A stretch of DNA of 64,000 nt from Pectobacterium aroidearum (GCF_041228105.1 NZ_CP166097.1:1054001-1118000), one strand, 5' to 3'. Numbered from the stretch's first letter, positions 43,720-53,501 are shown. Program-made: numbers and translations. Notes: generated from the sequence alone by a model not told the origin.

Positions 43720-44727
43720 TTATTTCGCGGCGTCAGCGGCGGTTTTCACCCAGCCATCAAACAGCTGTTGGTGAGCTTTGATCCAGCCATCAACATGACG
43801 TTCGATATCCTGCTGTGAACCCTGACCTTCATGCATACGCAGGTTCTGCGCATTCACGTCGGCAATCGGCAGTTTCATGATGGCGAACAGCTTCGCCGCC
43901 GCCGGGTTTTTCTCTGCCCATTCCTTATTCGCGGCAATTCTCATGTTGTTAACCGGGAAGCCGTAGTCGGCCCCGTTGGGCAGTTTGGTGCTGACGCCCT
44001 TCATTTCTCCCGGTTGGGAAGAGAAAGGAACCTGCAACCAGACCACGTCACGTCCCGGCACCAGCACATCACTCACCCAGTACGGCGTCCAGGTGTAGTA
44101 CAGAATCGGCTTACCTTCTTTATAACGGGTGATGGTGTCGGCGATCATCGCCGCATAGTTACCTTGGTTATGCTCTACCGTGTTGGTTAAGCCATAGGCA
44201 GGAAGGTGATGGTTGATGGCCGCTTCACATCCCCAGCCCGGCGTACAGCCCGTCAGATCGGCTTTGCCGTCGCCGTTGGTATCGAACAGCTTGGCGATTT
44301 TCGGATCTTTTAACTGCGCAATATTGGTGATTTTGTATTTTTCAGCCGTTTTCTTATCGATCAGGTAGCCCTGAGCAGCACCGGAGACATATTCACCCTG
44401 ACGGTAGAACTTCGCGTCCCCGCCTGCGGCTTTATACTGGTCGGCGTGTAGCGGATCCCAGTTTACGGCAATAAATGTCGCATCGCCGGAGGCGATTGAA
44501 GTGTAGGCCACGTTGTAGTCCACTTCACGCGGGGGTTGCACGTCATAGCCCAGCTTTTCCAACGCGCGACTGACCAGCAGCGTCTGGAACGTTTCCTCGG
44601 AGATAGTGCTTTGCACCGGAATAACGGAAATGCCTTTCCCAGGTTGCGCGGTGTCAGCGGCGTAAACTTGTGTACTCAACAGTGTGGTCGTCAGGGCGGC
44701 AGCCCAAAGTGTGGTGTTACGCATCAT
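43720..44727 (-). CDS. proX: Glycine betaine/proline-binding protein ProX
   Basis: Periplasmic solute-binding protein of the ProU osmoprotectant importer, 335 aa (E. coli 330). Signal peptide cut after VYA. Trp-rich betaine-binding segments [26 protein letters not shown] and the CTPGWGCE disulfide loop are visible. Distal gene of proVWX, separated from proW by a 123-base gap with a strong hairpin. Confidence 0.96.
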   Translation of the reverse strand: MMRNTTLWAAALTTTLLSTQVYAADTAQPGKGISVIPVQSTISEETFQTLLVSRALEKLGYDVQPPREVDYNVAYTSIASGDATFIAVNWDPLHADQYKAAGGDAKFYRQGEYVSGAAQGYLIDKKTAEKYKITNIAQLKDPKIAKLFDTNGDGKADLTGCTPGWGCEAAINHHLPAYGLTNTVEHNQGNYAAMIADTITRYKEGKPILYYTWTPYWVSDVLVPGRDVVWLQVPFSSQPGEMKGVSTKLPNGADYGFPVNNMRIAANKEWAEKNPAAAKLFAIMKLPIADVNAQNLRMHEGQGSQQDIERHVDGWIKAHQQLFDGWVKTAADAAK

Positions 44728-44813
44728 GATTCCCTCTGTTTTTTATCGTGCGTTGATTCGCGAGTGTTGCTAATAAAATGAATAGTGCTGATAAAACGAA
44801 TAGTGAATGTCGC

Positions 44814-44841
44814 CGCTTGTCTGGCATCGGCCAGACAAGCG
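44814..44841 (-). repeat. Hairpin between proW and proX
   Basis: CGCTTGTCTGGC pairs with GCCAGACAAGCG in a 12-bp perfect stem with a short loop. Just beside it is an imperfect tandem repeat of TAAAAYGAATAGTG (44776-44807). In proVWX such stems may stabilise upstream mRNA or let expression of proX differ. Confidence 0.75.
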
Positions 44842-44850
44842 AGACGAGCG

Positions 44851-46119
44851 TTACTGCTTGATGAAAGGACGGGTCAGCAGGCCAATCGGGCCGCTGGCGT
44901 ACCAGCTCTTGTTGCCTTTGCTGCGGCGATCGCGTCCCAGAGATTGAGTCAGGCGGTCAAGAATAATAGCCAGAATAACAATCCCGACGCCGCCGACGGC
45001 AGCCAGACCCATATCCAGACGGCCAATACCGCGCAGCACCATCTGACCCAGACCGCCCACGGCGATCATCGAGGCGATAACCACCATCGACAGTGCCAGC
45101 ATCAGCGTCTGGTTAACACCGGCCATGATGGTCGGCATGGCCAGCGGGAGCTGAACCTTAAACAGCATCTGGCGCGGACTGGCGCCGAATGATTCTGCGG
45201 CTTCAATCAAATCTGCCGGCACCTGACGAATACCCAGAATCGTTAAGCGAATAATCGGCGGCAGGGCAAAGATGATGGTCACCACGACGCCCGGCACGTT
45301 ACCGATACCGAACAGCATGACGATAGGCACCAGATAGACAAACGCGGGCGTGGTCTGCATGGCATCCAATAGCGGTCGGATGAACTTCGCCGCCCGTTCG
45401 CTACGCGCCAGCCAGATCCCCATGGGAAGCCCGATGAGTATGCAGAAGAACAGCGCCGTCAGAACCAACGCCAGCGTGATCATCGCCTGTGACCAGGCAC
45501 CAATCGCACCGATGGCGATCAGTGACAGCAGGGTGGCGACACCCATACCGAGGCTGGACATCTGCCAGGCAAGCAGTGAAAACACCAGAATGGCAATTGG
45601 CGCCGGCATCCCCAGCAGAAACTGCTGGAAGCCGCTCAGAATAAAATCGACCGGGACACGAACGCCCTGAAAAACCGGTCTGAAGTGCAGCACAACCCAG
45701 TCGATACCGTGAGTAACCCAGCTGTCCAGTGGGATCAGCGTGTCTTTAAACGGATCGAGCAAGTTGAAATGCTCAGGTGTCGCGGGAGCCGCACTGTTTA
45801 ACCAGTCACTGCCGGATTGCGCCGCCTGATGGGCTGCATCGGCGGAACCATCGGGAGCTGGCGCGCTGCTCCAGGCATCACTGCCGTTAGTGGGCGCATC
45901 CTGCGCGGGCGCGCCGGTGGACCAGGGATCGCTCTGCGCTGCGCTGTCTGGCGTCGCGCTGTGTTGGGCTGGAGCTGAATCGGCAGGCGCGTTCTGTGTG
46001 CTGGTTGCCCACGGATCGTTCTGCTGCGCGCCATTAGCCTGTTCAGGCGCTGCGCTCTGGTCAGCCGGGTGAGATTGTGCCGTGGTGTTGTCCCACGGGC
46101 TTGATGTTGATTTACTCAT
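44851..46119 (-). CDS. proW: Glycine betaine/proline ABC permease ProW with extended N-terminus
   Basis: Inner-membrane permease of ProU, 422 aa against 354 in E. coli. The C-terminal 300 residues are typical, with the EAA motif [20 protein letters not shown]. The N-terminal ~115 residues are Ala/Pro/Gln/Asp-rich, with tryptophans at about 9, 37, 66, 83 and 106 in repeats such as SPWDN, DPWAT, DPWST and DAWSS. The E. coli tail is already unusual and periplasmic; here it is longer and repetitive. Overlaps proV by eight bases. Confidence 0.93.
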   Translation of the reverse strand: MSKSTSSPWDNTTAQSHPADQSAAPEQANGAQQNDPWATSTQNAPADSAPAQHSATPDSAAQSDPWSTGAPAQDAPTNGSDAWSSAPAPDGSADAAHQAAQSGSDWLNSAAPATPEHFNLLDPFKDTLIPLDSWVTHGIDWVVLHFRPVFQGVRVPVDFILSGFQQFLLGMPAPIAILVFSLLAWQMSSLGMGVATLLSLIAIGAIGAWSQAMITLALVLTALFFCILIGLPMGIWLARSERAAKFIRPLLDAMQTTPAFVYLVPIVMLFGIGNVPGVVVTIIFALPPIIRLTILGIRQVPADLIEAAESFGASPRQMLFKVQLPLAMPTIMAGVNQTLMLALSMVVIASMIAVGGLGQMVLRGIGRLDMGLAAVGGVGIVILAIILDRLTQSLGRDRRSKGNKSWYASGPIGLLTRPFIKQ

Positions 46120-47314
46120 TGGTCACTCCTTCCTTATCCAGTGCCTGTAGCAACATCCCTTTGGAAATGATGCCAATGTACTCATGGTTTTCGCCGACGA
46201 CAGGAACGGCACAGGGAGCCTGTGCGACCTGAGAAATCAGCTCGTTGAGTGACATATCTGCGGGCACGGGAACAGGTTCGGGCAGTAACGCCTGTTCCAG
46301 CGGCTGCTGTTCTTTCAGCGCCTGCTTTAGTGAATCAATCGACACGACGCCAATGAAGCGTTTTCCGCCTTCCAGTACGTAGCCGTAATCACGGTCTTCG
46401 TCCTGAAGGATTTTCAGCGCGGAACGCGGGCCTACACCGGGTGTTTTACGGATTAGGGTGACCGGACGACGACGGGCGATATCTTTGGCGCTAAACACGT
46501 GGCTGATATCGACACCGCGGAAAAAGGTGCGCACATAGTCATTGGCCGGGTTGTTCAGGATTTCATCGGGCGTACCGACCTGAATCACTTCGCCGCCGTG
46601 CATGATGGCAATCCGGTCACCGATGCGCATCGCTTCATCCAGATCGTGCGAGATAAAGACGATAGTGCGTTGATGACGGGACTGGAGTTTGATCAGTTCA
46701 TCCTGCATTTCAGTACGGATCAGCGGATCGAGTGCGGAGAACGCCTCATCCATCAGCAGGATATCAGGGTCGTTCGCCAGGGCGCGAGCCAGACCGACAC
46801 GCTGTCGCATCCCGCCGGATAACTCATCCGGGTAAGACGCGGCGTAGGCTTCAAGGCCGACCTGCTGCAATGCATCCAGCGCTTTTTGCTCACGTTCCGC
46901 TTTCGGCACGCCAGCGAGTTCCATACCAAACGCGGTATTGCTGAGAATGTTCAGGTGTGGCATCAGCGCAAAAGACTGGAACACCATACTGATCTTTTTG
47001 CGGCGCACGTCGCGCAGCGCGGTATCGGATATCTGGGAAATATCCTCACCGTCGATCAGCACCTGACCCCGAGTGGGTTCTATCAGACGATTGAGAAGGC
47101 GTACCATGGTGGATTTGCCGGAGCCGGATAATCCCATGATGACAAATATCTCGCCTTCTTCAATGGCCAGACTGGCATCTTTTACCCCAACAGTAAGCCC
47201 TGTTTTTTCAAATACCTGATCTTTGCTCAGGCCTTTATCAATCAGTTTAAATGCTCTGTCTGGGTGCTCGCCAAATATCTTATAAAGATTCTTTACTTCA
47301 AGTTTAATTGCCAT
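46112..47314 (-). CDS. proV: Glycine betaine/proline ABC ATP-binding protein ProV
   Basis: ATPase of ProU, 400 aa as in E. coli. Walker [10 protein letters not shown], signature [15 protein letters not shown], Walker [14 protein letters not shown] and C-terminal tandem CBS domains (about 270-400) that sense ionic strength in related transporters. The long AT-rich upstream region is where osmotic control (H-NS, sigma-S) acts in E. coli. Confidence 0.96.
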   Translation of the reverse strand: MAIKLEVKNLYKIFGEHPDRAFKLIDKGLSKDQVFEKTGLTVGVKDASLAIEEGEIFVIMGLSGSGKSTMVRLLNRLIEPTRGQVLIDGEDISQISDTALRDVRRKKISMVFQSFALMPHLNILSNTAFGMELAGVPKAEREQKALDALQQVGLEAYAASYPDELSGGMRQRVGLARALANDPDILLMDEAFSALDPLIRTEMQDELIKLQSRHQRTIVFISHDLDEAMRIGDRIAIMHGGEVIQVGTPDEILNNPANDYVRTFFRGVDISHVFSAKDIARRRPVTLIRKTPGVGPRSALKILQDEDRDYGYVLEGGKRFIGVVSIDSLKQALKEQQPLEQALLPEPVPVPADMSLNELISQVAQAPCAVPVVGENHEYIGIISKGMLLQALDKEGVTNE

Positions 47315-48007
47315 GAAATTATTGTTTTCCTGTGTCGTTTATAATTCTATAACGTAGCCCTGATAATGATTAAACATAATCTACCCTACCATACTCAGAT
47401 TCTGAGACAACCCTTTATTGCCTCAGTGAGGTGTCTCGTTAGGCCAATGTCAGCGATATCGATAACGCTATTATTGCTGTCTTATCTTCATGATCTTTGT
47501 GATCTTTGTGATTTTTGGTTTGCAGGGGAATTCTTTTTATAACAGTATGTTACCTGTTGGTTTTTACGTGATGAATTAGCAGGTGATATAACCTTTTCTG
47601 ATTATGGATAACCCGCGATTTATAGTGAATTCCACTAATCGAATAATATGGTAAATAAATCACGTTTTTGGTCTTATAGACACCAAAATAGGCCGACGTA
47701 GGTACATTTTTTACTTATGCTATCTGTCGGTATTTTATACAGTATAGCAAAGATATAATGGGTGAAATGAGAGTGTTAATTCTCGCCAATAAATGAGAGG
47801 GTTCTGAATAATATATCTGTCATATTCAGGGGAAATACAGAGGAAATAAAAGTGAGCAGCAATGCGGATTCGATAAGCTGTTTTGCCAGCTATCGCGCCT
47901 TTCTGTTTTGCCGATCGCGATCATATTATCCATGCGAAAATTATGGTTATAGTGACACCTCTTATCTATCACGACTTCATCCATCACGACTATCGAAAGG
48001 GGCCATT
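47315..48007. other. Long AT-rich region upstream of proV
   Basis: 693 bases between divergent proV and the VOC gene, with no credible gene. Features seen: a 9-bp tandem repeat TGATCTTTG, TGATCTTTG, TGATTTTTG at 47491-47517; a -10-like TATAAT at 47754 facing right; a dyad CTGAATA/TATTCAG at 47804-47829. High A+T content fits a curved, H-NS-silenced osmoregulated promoter. An upstream in-frame extension of the VOC gene into this region is not supported. Confidence 0.55.
47491..47517. repeat. Triple 9-bp tandem repeat
   Basis: TGATCTTTG twice, then TGATTTTTG, in direct succession within the proV upstream region. One third-copy change. It could be slippage-prone. Confidence 0.7.
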
Positions 48008-48400
48008 GTGTTAGATCACCTGAGCATCCCGGTGAGGGATATTGCCCGTAGCCGACACTTTTATGAAGCTGCACTCAAGCCGTTGGGATATTGCCTGATT
48101 AAGGACATGTCATTCGCTGTCAGTTTTGCGGTAACGGAAGGATATGGCGAGTCGAGCGATCCCGGCGGTGAGTTCTGGATTTATCAGTCAAAGGGCGAAC
48201 CCTGTCCGGCAGTGCATTTTGCGTTCAGCGCCGCCTCGCGAGAGCATGTAGACGCTTTTTTTGCTGCCGCGATAGCGGCGGGAGGTCGCGATAATGGGCC
48301 GCCGGGGCTGCGCCCAAATTATCATCAGGATTATTACGCCGCATTTGTGCACGATCCCGATGGATACAATATTGAAGCGGTCTATCACCGCCAGCCTTGA
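48008..48400 (+). CDS. VOC (glyoxalase/bleomycin resistance) family protein
   Basis: 130 aa from the GTG at 48008, which follows AAAGGGG. Begins LDHLSIPVRDIARSRHFYEAAL, a classic VOC beta-alpha-beta fold, with metal-ligand-type positions His (residue 4) and the late Glu in HDPDGYNIEAVYH. Single half-domain pairs, so it is probably a dimer. Substrate unknown. It converges with hpxZ and is not part of the hpx cluster by orientation. Confidence 0.85.
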   Translation: MLDHLSIPVRDIARSRHFYEAALKPLGYCLIKDMSFAVSFAVTEGYGESSDPGGEFWIYQSKGEPCPAVHFAFSAASREHVDAFFAAAIAAGGRDNGPPGLRPNYHQDYYAAFVHDPDGYNIEAVYHRQP

Positions 48401-48439
48401 CACGCCAGAGCGGTAGTTGGAGGGGAAATCTCCCCTCCG

Positions 48440-48826
48440 TCATTCACTCATCAGGCTGACGTGGGCGGCGACAATACGCCAACCTTCAGGCATTTTTACC
48501 CAGGTCTGCATTTGGCGGCCGATCTTCGTGCTGCCTGCGCGGGTGAACTCCGTACTGGCGACGGCCATATCGTGGCCGTAAGTGGTGATGACCGTATTAC
48601 GTAGCGTCCTGTCCAGACCGGCTGAAGGGCGAGCGAGGCGAAAAGCACGGATTTCCTCGATCCCGTACAGGTTTTCTCCCGCGCCGTAGCGCACCGTTTT
48701 TTCATCGTGCCAGAACAGCTCATCCAGCACCGCAATGTCATTTCCCGTTAGGGCTTTCTCGTAGCGATAGAACGCGTCGGTCACGTCGGCCAGCACATCC
48801 GGCTGGTTAATATCGTCAGGCAACAT
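48440..48826 (-). CDS. hpxZ: Oxalurate catabolism protein HpxZ (AtzH-like, DUF3225)
   Basis: NTF2-like small protein of the hpxWXYZ operon, needed for oxalurate use in Klebsiella; exact role unsettled. The start at 48826 uses the AGGAAAG that lies inside a longer alternative frame (start 48841 overlapping the hpxY stop as ATGA). 128 aa, near the usual length. Conserved WHDEKTVRYGAGENLYGIEEIRAFR and QTWVKMPEGWRIVAAHVS. Related AtzH stabilises AtzE-type amidases. Confidence 0.85.
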   Translation of the reverse strand: MLPDDINQPDVLADVTDAFYRYEKALTGNDIAVLDELFWHDEKTVRYGAGENLYGIEEIRAFRLARPSAGLDRTLRNTVITTYGHDMAVASTEFTRAGSTKIGRQMQTWVKMPEGWRIVAAHVSLMSE

Positions 48827-48837
48827 ATTTTCTTTCC

Positions 48838-50244
48838 TCATGAAGTATGACGGGTATAAGTTATGCCCTGCTGCTCAAGCGCCCATGCCGTCCGCAAACA
48901 CAGGTCTTCGCGCCACGGTGCGGCAATAATCTGCACGCCTATCGGTAAGCCGTTGGCGGTCGCCACCGGCACCGTTACGACTGGCAGCCCGACGAAAGAG
49001 ATCGGCTGTGTCAGCATGCCCATACTGGCGCGCACGGGCAGGTCGGTATCATTAATACGCATGGTTTCCTGCCCGATGAGCGTGGCGGAGCAGGGGGTTG
49101 CAGGGGCGATCAGCAGGTCGGTATGTTCAAACAACGCCAGCGTCTGTTGGCGGAAATAGTTACGGAAGCGCTGTGCCTGCACATACCAGGCGGCGGGGAT
49201 CATCGCGCCAGCCAGCAGCCTCTCGCGTGACAGCGGTTCGAAACGCTCAGACTGAGTACGTAAGTCAGGCAGATACTGGTTCCCGCCTTCGCTGGCTGAC
49301 AGAATAAAGGCGGCGCTGCGTGCCAGTGCGGCATCGGTTAGCGTCAGGCTCTCCTGTGCGCCCAGCGCCCGTGCGATCTGGCGCACGGCGACGTTGGCTT
49401 CCTCGCTGGCCCAGGTAGAGAAATAGCCATCCAGCACCGCGTAGCGCAATCCCTCGCTGCCGATTTCCAACTGCTCTGAGGTATGCCGCGCTTCCTGATT
49501 AGCCTGAAAACGATCGTGCTTATCGCGACCTTGTAAGGTGTCGAACACTAATGCCAGATCGTCCGCACGCCGCGCCAGTGGGCCGATGTGGTCGAGGCTG
49601 GCGACAAACGGGTGGCTACCGTGGCGTGATAAGCGACCAAATGTCGGCTTCAGTCCGAAAATGCCGCACAGCGACGACGGCACGCGGATCGAACCATTGG
49701 TGTCGCTGCCGAGTGTGAAGTTAACCAGCCCGGCCGCGACGGCCGCTGCCGACCCGCCAGACGATCCGCCGGCGATGCGCAGTGTGTCGAGTGGGTTACG
49801 CGTGGGGCCGTAATGGCTGTTTTCGGTGGTAAAGCCATAGGCATAGGCGTCCATATTTAACATGCCGGACAGCAGCGCCCCCTGGTTGGCAAGCTGGCGG
49901 ATGGCAAAGGCATCCTGCGTAGCGGGTGGGCGCTGGCTGAAAAGCTCGGCACCTGCCAGCGTGGTTTCACCGCTGACATCAAACAGGTTCTTGACGGCGT
50001 AAGGCACACCGGCCAGCGGCGGTAACGTTTCTCCACGCTGGCGGCGCGTGTCGATACATTCAGCCTCTGCCAGCATACGTTCGTCGGTGACATGGGTGTA
50101 GGCATTGATGGTGGGATTGGCTTGCTCAATCGCGTCCAGCGTCTGCTGTGCCAGCTCTCTCGCGGAGAACGTGCCGATCTGCAAACCTTGCTGTATTTGC
50201 CGGATCGAGAGCGATGAGGACGCGTTTCGGGCGTATAAACTCAT
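48838..50244 (-). CDS. hpxY: AtzE-family amidase HpxY
   Basis: Amidase-signature hydrolase assigned to oxalurate breakdown, 468 aa. The Ser-cisSer-Lys triad lies in VPYAVKNLFD (Lys about 84) and AGGSSGGSAAAVAAG (Ser about 158-182), followed by GSDTNGSIRVPSSLCGIFGLKP. Its partner HpxX (AtzG-like) overlaps its start by four bases, as atzG and atzE do in the cyanuric acid pathway. Confidence 0.88.
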   Translation of the reverse strand: MSLYARNASSSLSIRQIQQGLQIGTFSARELAQQTLDAIEQANPTINAYTHVTDERMLAEAECIDTRRQRGETLPPLAGVPYAVKNLFDVSGETTLAGAELFSQRPPATQDAFAIRQLANQGALLSGMLNMDAYAYGFTTENSHYGPTRNPLDTLRIAGGSSGGSAAAVAAGLVNFTLGSDTNGSIRVPSSLCGIFGLKPTFGRLSRHGSHPFVASLDHIGPLARRADDLALVFDTLQGRDKHDRFQANQEARHTSEQLEIGSEGLRYAVLDGYFSTWASEEANVAVRQIARALGAQESLTLTDAALARSAAFILSASEGGNQYLPDLRTQSERFEPLSRERLLAGAMIPAAWYVQAQRFRNYFRQQTLALFEHTDLLIAPATPCSATLIGQETMRINDTDLPVRASMGMLTQPISFVGLPVVTVPVATANGLPIGVQIIAAPWREDLCLRTAWALEQQGITYTRHTS

Positions 50245-50432
50245 AACGTATACACCCCGGCAATCTCCTGATGCTCATCAAGAGGAAAAGCCATCAGCGG
50301 CTGCGCCATGGCATGAATGCGGCTGAACTGCACAAGCAACTCCTGACGCCGCTCCTGATTAAGTTGCAGCGCCAGTAGCGTTTCCATCTGTTGCAGATAG
50401 GCTGCCAGCGCATCGTGTTCGATCATCGTCAT
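50241..50432 (-). CDS. hpxX: AtzG-like small subunit HpxX
   Basis: 63-aa helical protein (DUF4089/AtzG type) expected to form a heteromer with the amidase HpxY. Sequence MTMIEHDALAAYLQQMETLL then an amphipathic helix. RBS GGGAG eight bases before the ATG. Sits between hpxW and hpxY in the Klebsiella order. Confidence 0.82.
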   Translation of the reverse strand: MTMIEHDALAAYLQQMETLLALQLNQERRQELLVQFSRIHAMAQPLMAFPLDEHQEIAGVYTL

Positions 50433-50458
50433 TCTGTTTTCTCCCGGTTAAATAAAGA

Positions 50459-52063
50459 CTAGAAACCTGCCGCGCTGCCGTTGCTGCGTGGATCGAACGC
50501 CCCTTCCAGCATGCCGTTGGTGTGTCGCACAATGGCACCGGCGTGGCCGACCGTTTCACTAAAGCTGCCCAGCAGCTCGACGTCGTGACCTAACTGGCGC
50601 AGGGCATCCACCGTGGCAGGCTTAAAGCGATCTTCGATCTTTAGCGTGTCGGAGGCCTGTCCCCAGGTTCTGCCCAGCAGCCAGCGCGGAGCAGTAATCG
50701 CCTGTTGCAGCGGCATGCCTTGCTGGACGTGGCGGATGAAGAGCGCCGCCTGCGTCTGCGGTTGCCCATCTCCGCCCATCGACCCGTAGACCATCGTCCG
50801 TCCGTCGGACAAGCGTGCGGCGGCGGGGTTTAATGTATGAAAAGGCTGCTTACCCGGTTCTAACGCCAGCAGGTGCGCGGGATCGAGGCTGAACGAGGCG
50901 CCGCGGTTCTGCCAGAGCACGCCGGTTCCCGGCAGCACGACGCCGCTACCGAACTCATGGTAGATACTTTGAATGAAAGAAACGCATAGGCCACTGCTGT
51001 CGCAAACGCCCATCCAGACGGTGTCGCCGGGGCCTTTTCCTTCTCCCCACGGTAAGGCTTTGCGGGTATCGACCTGACGCGCCAGCGCGCCGAGCGCATC
51101 GCTTTCCAGCAGCGCCTGCACATCCTGCGTCATCAGACGAGGGTCGGTAATAAAGCGGTCGCGCAGGCCAAACGCCAGCTTGGTTGACTCGACAATGCGG
51201 TGAATTGTCTGGCTATCGTTCAGATCTTCCATTTCCAGACGATCGGTCAGACCGAGAATGGCGAGCGACACCAGACCTTGCGTCGGCGGCGCGAGGTTAT
51301 AGATGTCGCCCTTGCTGTGCTTGAGCACCAGCGGTGCTGTTCGTTTGGCGCGATAATTCGCCAAATCGTCAGCGGTCAGCGGCATACCGATCAGCGCCAT
51401 CTGTGTCGCCAGTCGGGCAGCGACGGAGCCGCGATAAAAACTGTCTAGTCCTTCAATACTGAGTGTCGTCAGGGTATCGGCTAAATCCGGCTGCGTGAAA
51501 CGGCTACCCGCGCGAGGGACATTTCCTTGCGGCATAAAAAGCTGGCTAAAGGCAGTGAAGTCGATCAATTCGTGATAGCGCTGGGTAAGCGCATCTTCCT
51601 GCGATTGCGTGACGGGAATACCGTCGGCCGCATAGCGAATCGCGTCAGATAACAGGCGAGCCAGCGGCATCGGGGGGCTGTCTGTTTCTTGTGAATAGGT
51701 CAATTCTTGTGAGTACGCCAGCGCTTCCTGCCAGCCGCCAACGGTACCCGCGACGGTCAGCGCCGCTTTAGGGCCGCGATGCGGAATACGTTTTTCGCCC
51801 TGATAATATGCCCGGCAGGCCAGCGACCCTGCTGCACCGCTGGCATCAATGGCGACCGGTTCGCCGTGTGGTGGAACAATCAGCCAGAAACCGTCGCCGC
51901 CAATTCCATTCATATGCGGATACACCACGGCAATGGTTGCTGCCGCTGCGACCATGGCTTCAATGGCATTCCCGCCTTCACGCAGAACGGCCAATGCGCT
52001 GGCACTGGCTAAATGATGAGGGGCCACCGCCATGCCCAACGGGGCGGTATTGCTTTGCATCAT
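50459..52063 (-). CDS. hpxW: Oxamate amidohydrolase HpxW (gamma-glutamyltransferase family)
   Basis: Ntn hydrolase that cleaves oxamate to oxalate and ammonia in Klebsiella. 534 aa. It should self-cleave before the catalytic Thr in GPGDTVWMGVCDSSG (about residue 347). Other family marks are NGIGGDGFWLIV and the SMGGDGQPQTQAALF segment. There is no signal peptide, unlike periplasmic GGTs. A sigma-54-type promoter lies about 57-72 bases upstream. Confidence 0.9.
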   Translation of the reverse strand: MMQSNTAPLGMAVAPHHLASASALAVLREGGNAIEAMVAAAATIAVVYPHMNGIGGDGFWLIVPPHGEPVAIDASGAAGSLACRAYYQGEKRIPHRGPKAALTVAGTVGGWQEALAYSQELTYSQETDSPPMPLARLLSDAIRYAADGIPVTQSQEDALTQRYHELIDFTAFSQLFMPQGNVPRAGSRFTQPDLADTLTTLSIEGLDSFYRGSVAARLATQMALIGMPLTADDLANYRAKRTAPLVLKHSKGDIYNLAPPTQGLVSLAILGLTDRLEMEDLNDSQTIHRIVESTKLAFGLRDRFITDPRLMTQDVQALLESDALGALARQVDTRKALPWGEGKGPGDTVWMGVCDSSGLCVSFIQSIYHEFGSGVVLPGTGVLWQNRGASFSLDPAHLLALEPGKQPFHTLNPAAARLSDGRTMVYGSMGGDGQPQTQAALFIRHVQQGMPLQQAITAPRWLLGRTWGQASDTLKIEDRFKPATVDALRQLGHDVELLGSFSETVGHAGAIVRHTNGMLEGAFDPRSNGSAAGF

Positions 52064-52119
52064 GCCGGAATTCCTTTTTTAAATGTTATGTAGGGTGAGT
52101 GTTATTAACCTTAGCTTTA

Positions 52120-52135
52120 AGCAAACGGCGTTCCA
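52120..52135 (-). promoter_or_regulatory. Sigma-54-type promoter for hpxWXYZ
   Basis: On the minus strand TGGAACGCCGTTTGCT: GG and GC are exactly 10 bases apart, with the -12 TTTGCT intact and the -24 differing from TGGCAC at one position. It points at hpxW, 57 bases before the start codon. No NtrC dyad was recognised on its upstream side. Confidence 0.65.
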
Positions 52136-52260
52136 GTTTTTTACTGCGGTGGAAAGTCCATATGCAGGACCGGAAGGGGCATCTGTATCATCCCGACAAT
52201 CCTGTGCTATGTTCTGCGACATGAAATAAACGTTACAGCAAGCGCAATGGGTGAGAGACG

Positions 52261-53100
52261 ATGATGCAAATAGATGAACGATTACGGGATCGCTACGGCG
52301 AACTTTCCCCGCAGGAACAGCGCGTCGCGGATTTCATCTTTGATCACTTTGACGATCTGATTAGCTACAACAGCGCTGAATTGGCGCGGTTGAGCGGTGT
52401 TTCCAAAGCGACCGTCAGCCGGTTGTTCAAACGATTGGGTTACCCCAGCTACCGCGATATGCGCGATGAGCTCAGAACGTTGCGCCAGAGTGGGATGCCG
52501 CTGGCGGATAACCGCGATGCAGTGCAGGGCAATACGCTGCTGGCACGGCACTACAAACAGGAAATGGCGAACCTGACACAGTGGATCAATCAGATTGACC
52601 CTGTTCAGTTTGGCGCGGTGATTCAGGCGTTGATGCAGGCGCAACGCCTGTGTCTGATTGGTCTGCGCAATAGCTATCCAGTGGCGCTGCATTTGCGCCA
52701 ACAGCTACTCCAGATTCGCCAACAGGTCACGCTGCTGGCACAGCCGGGGCAGACGCTCTCCGAAGAACTGGTTGATCTCACGGCGCAGGATGTCGTGATT
52801 GTGGTGGCCTTTCGCCGTCGTCCGCGCCTGATTCAGCCACTGCTGGTGCAACTGCAAAAACGTGGCGTGCCAGTGCTGCTGCTGTGTGAACCGCAGGCCA
52901 GTGCGCTGATATCACTGGCAACCTGGTCGTTGTGCGTCCCGCTGGACAGCGTCTCGGCGTTTGATAGCTATTCATCCGCCATGAGTCTGGTGAACGTCAT
53001 CAGTAACGCGCTACTGCATGAAATGCTGCGTGACGGACGCCAGCGCATCCACCAGATCGCGGATCTTTATAGTGAACTGGATGAGCTTGAGCAACGCTAA
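52261..53100 (+). CDS. hpxU: MurR/RpiR-family regulator of the hpx cluster
   Basis: 279 aa. N-terminal RpiR helix-turn-helix (about 1-75, LSPQEQRVADFIFDH, SGVSKATVSRLFKRLGYPS) and a C-terminal SIS domain (about 120-250). Such proteins sense a phosphosugar-like or related metabolite; here the ligand is probably a purine intermediate. It lies between the divergent hpxWXYZ and the hpx transporter genes, the place of hpxU in Klebsiella. The symbol follows that context. Confidence 0.8.
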   Translation: MMQIDERLRDRYGELSPQEQRVADFIFDHFDDLISYNSAELARLSGVSKATVSRLFKRLGYPSYRDMRDELRTLRQSGMPLADNRDAVQGNTLLARHYKQEMANLTQWINQIDPVQFGAVIQALMQAQRLCLIGLRNSYPVALHLRQQLLQIRQQVTLLAQPGQTLSEELVDLTAQDVVIVVAFRRRPRLIQPLLVQLQKRGVPVLLLCEPQASALISLATWSLCVPLDSVSAFDSYSSAMSLVNVISNALLHEMLRDGRQRIHQIADLYSELDELEQR

Positions 53101-53122
53101 TGGTGCGTTGGGATGGTGCTTT

Positions 53123-53138
53123 TGCACTAAAATGGTGC
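53123..53138 (+). promoter_or_regulatory. NtrC-type enhancer site
   Basis: TGCACTAAAATGGTGC: the NtrC pattern TGCAC-N-GGTGCA, only the last base differing. A weaker second site, TGCGTTGGGATGGTGC (53104-53119), lies directly upstream. Confidence 0.75.
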
Positions 53139-53165
53139 TAGTTAATTGGTGTTCTTATCTGTCAT

Positions 53166-53501
53166 GTGGCTTGTTTCGGGCGTGATATCACTGGATTATT
53201 TTTGTGACGCAGGCTGTGGGTTGTTTCTCGTTGTTATCTGTTCATAGGCGTAAAAAATTATGATGAGAAACGTGGGGCATCCCGAATGAGCAGCATGGAC
53301 GCTGCGAAAGCCTGTGCAGCGTCAGGAGCGCGTCACAGGCGGTTCGACAGGATGACACGCGTTTTGAATGTACCGCGTAGCGGCATAATTCACGCCGAAA
53401 GCCAGGGTTCGTAGGGCGGCGGCGATTGAGCAGCCCTACGTCGGGCGTGGTGCATGAGTTGCATAAATTATCTTTCTGTAATCACGCCCGAAACATACCA
53501 C
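53166..53501. mobile_element. 336-bp element with 21-bp terminal inverted repeats
   Basis: GTGGCTTGTTTCGGGCGTGAT at the left end and its reverse complement at the right agree at 19 of 21 positions, including a perfect 15-bp core TGTTTCGGGCGTGAT. No transposase or long coding frame, so if mobile it is a MITE. No clear target-site duplication was found. An internal stem CGTAGGGC/GCCCTACG lies at 53411-53441. Confidence 0.6.

Noticed and set aside
47852..48007. 52-residue N-terminal extension of the VOC protein
   Set aside because: Cys/Ser/Tyr-rich, unlike VOC proteins; a GTG with a good RBS at 48008 starts exactly at the conserved fold.
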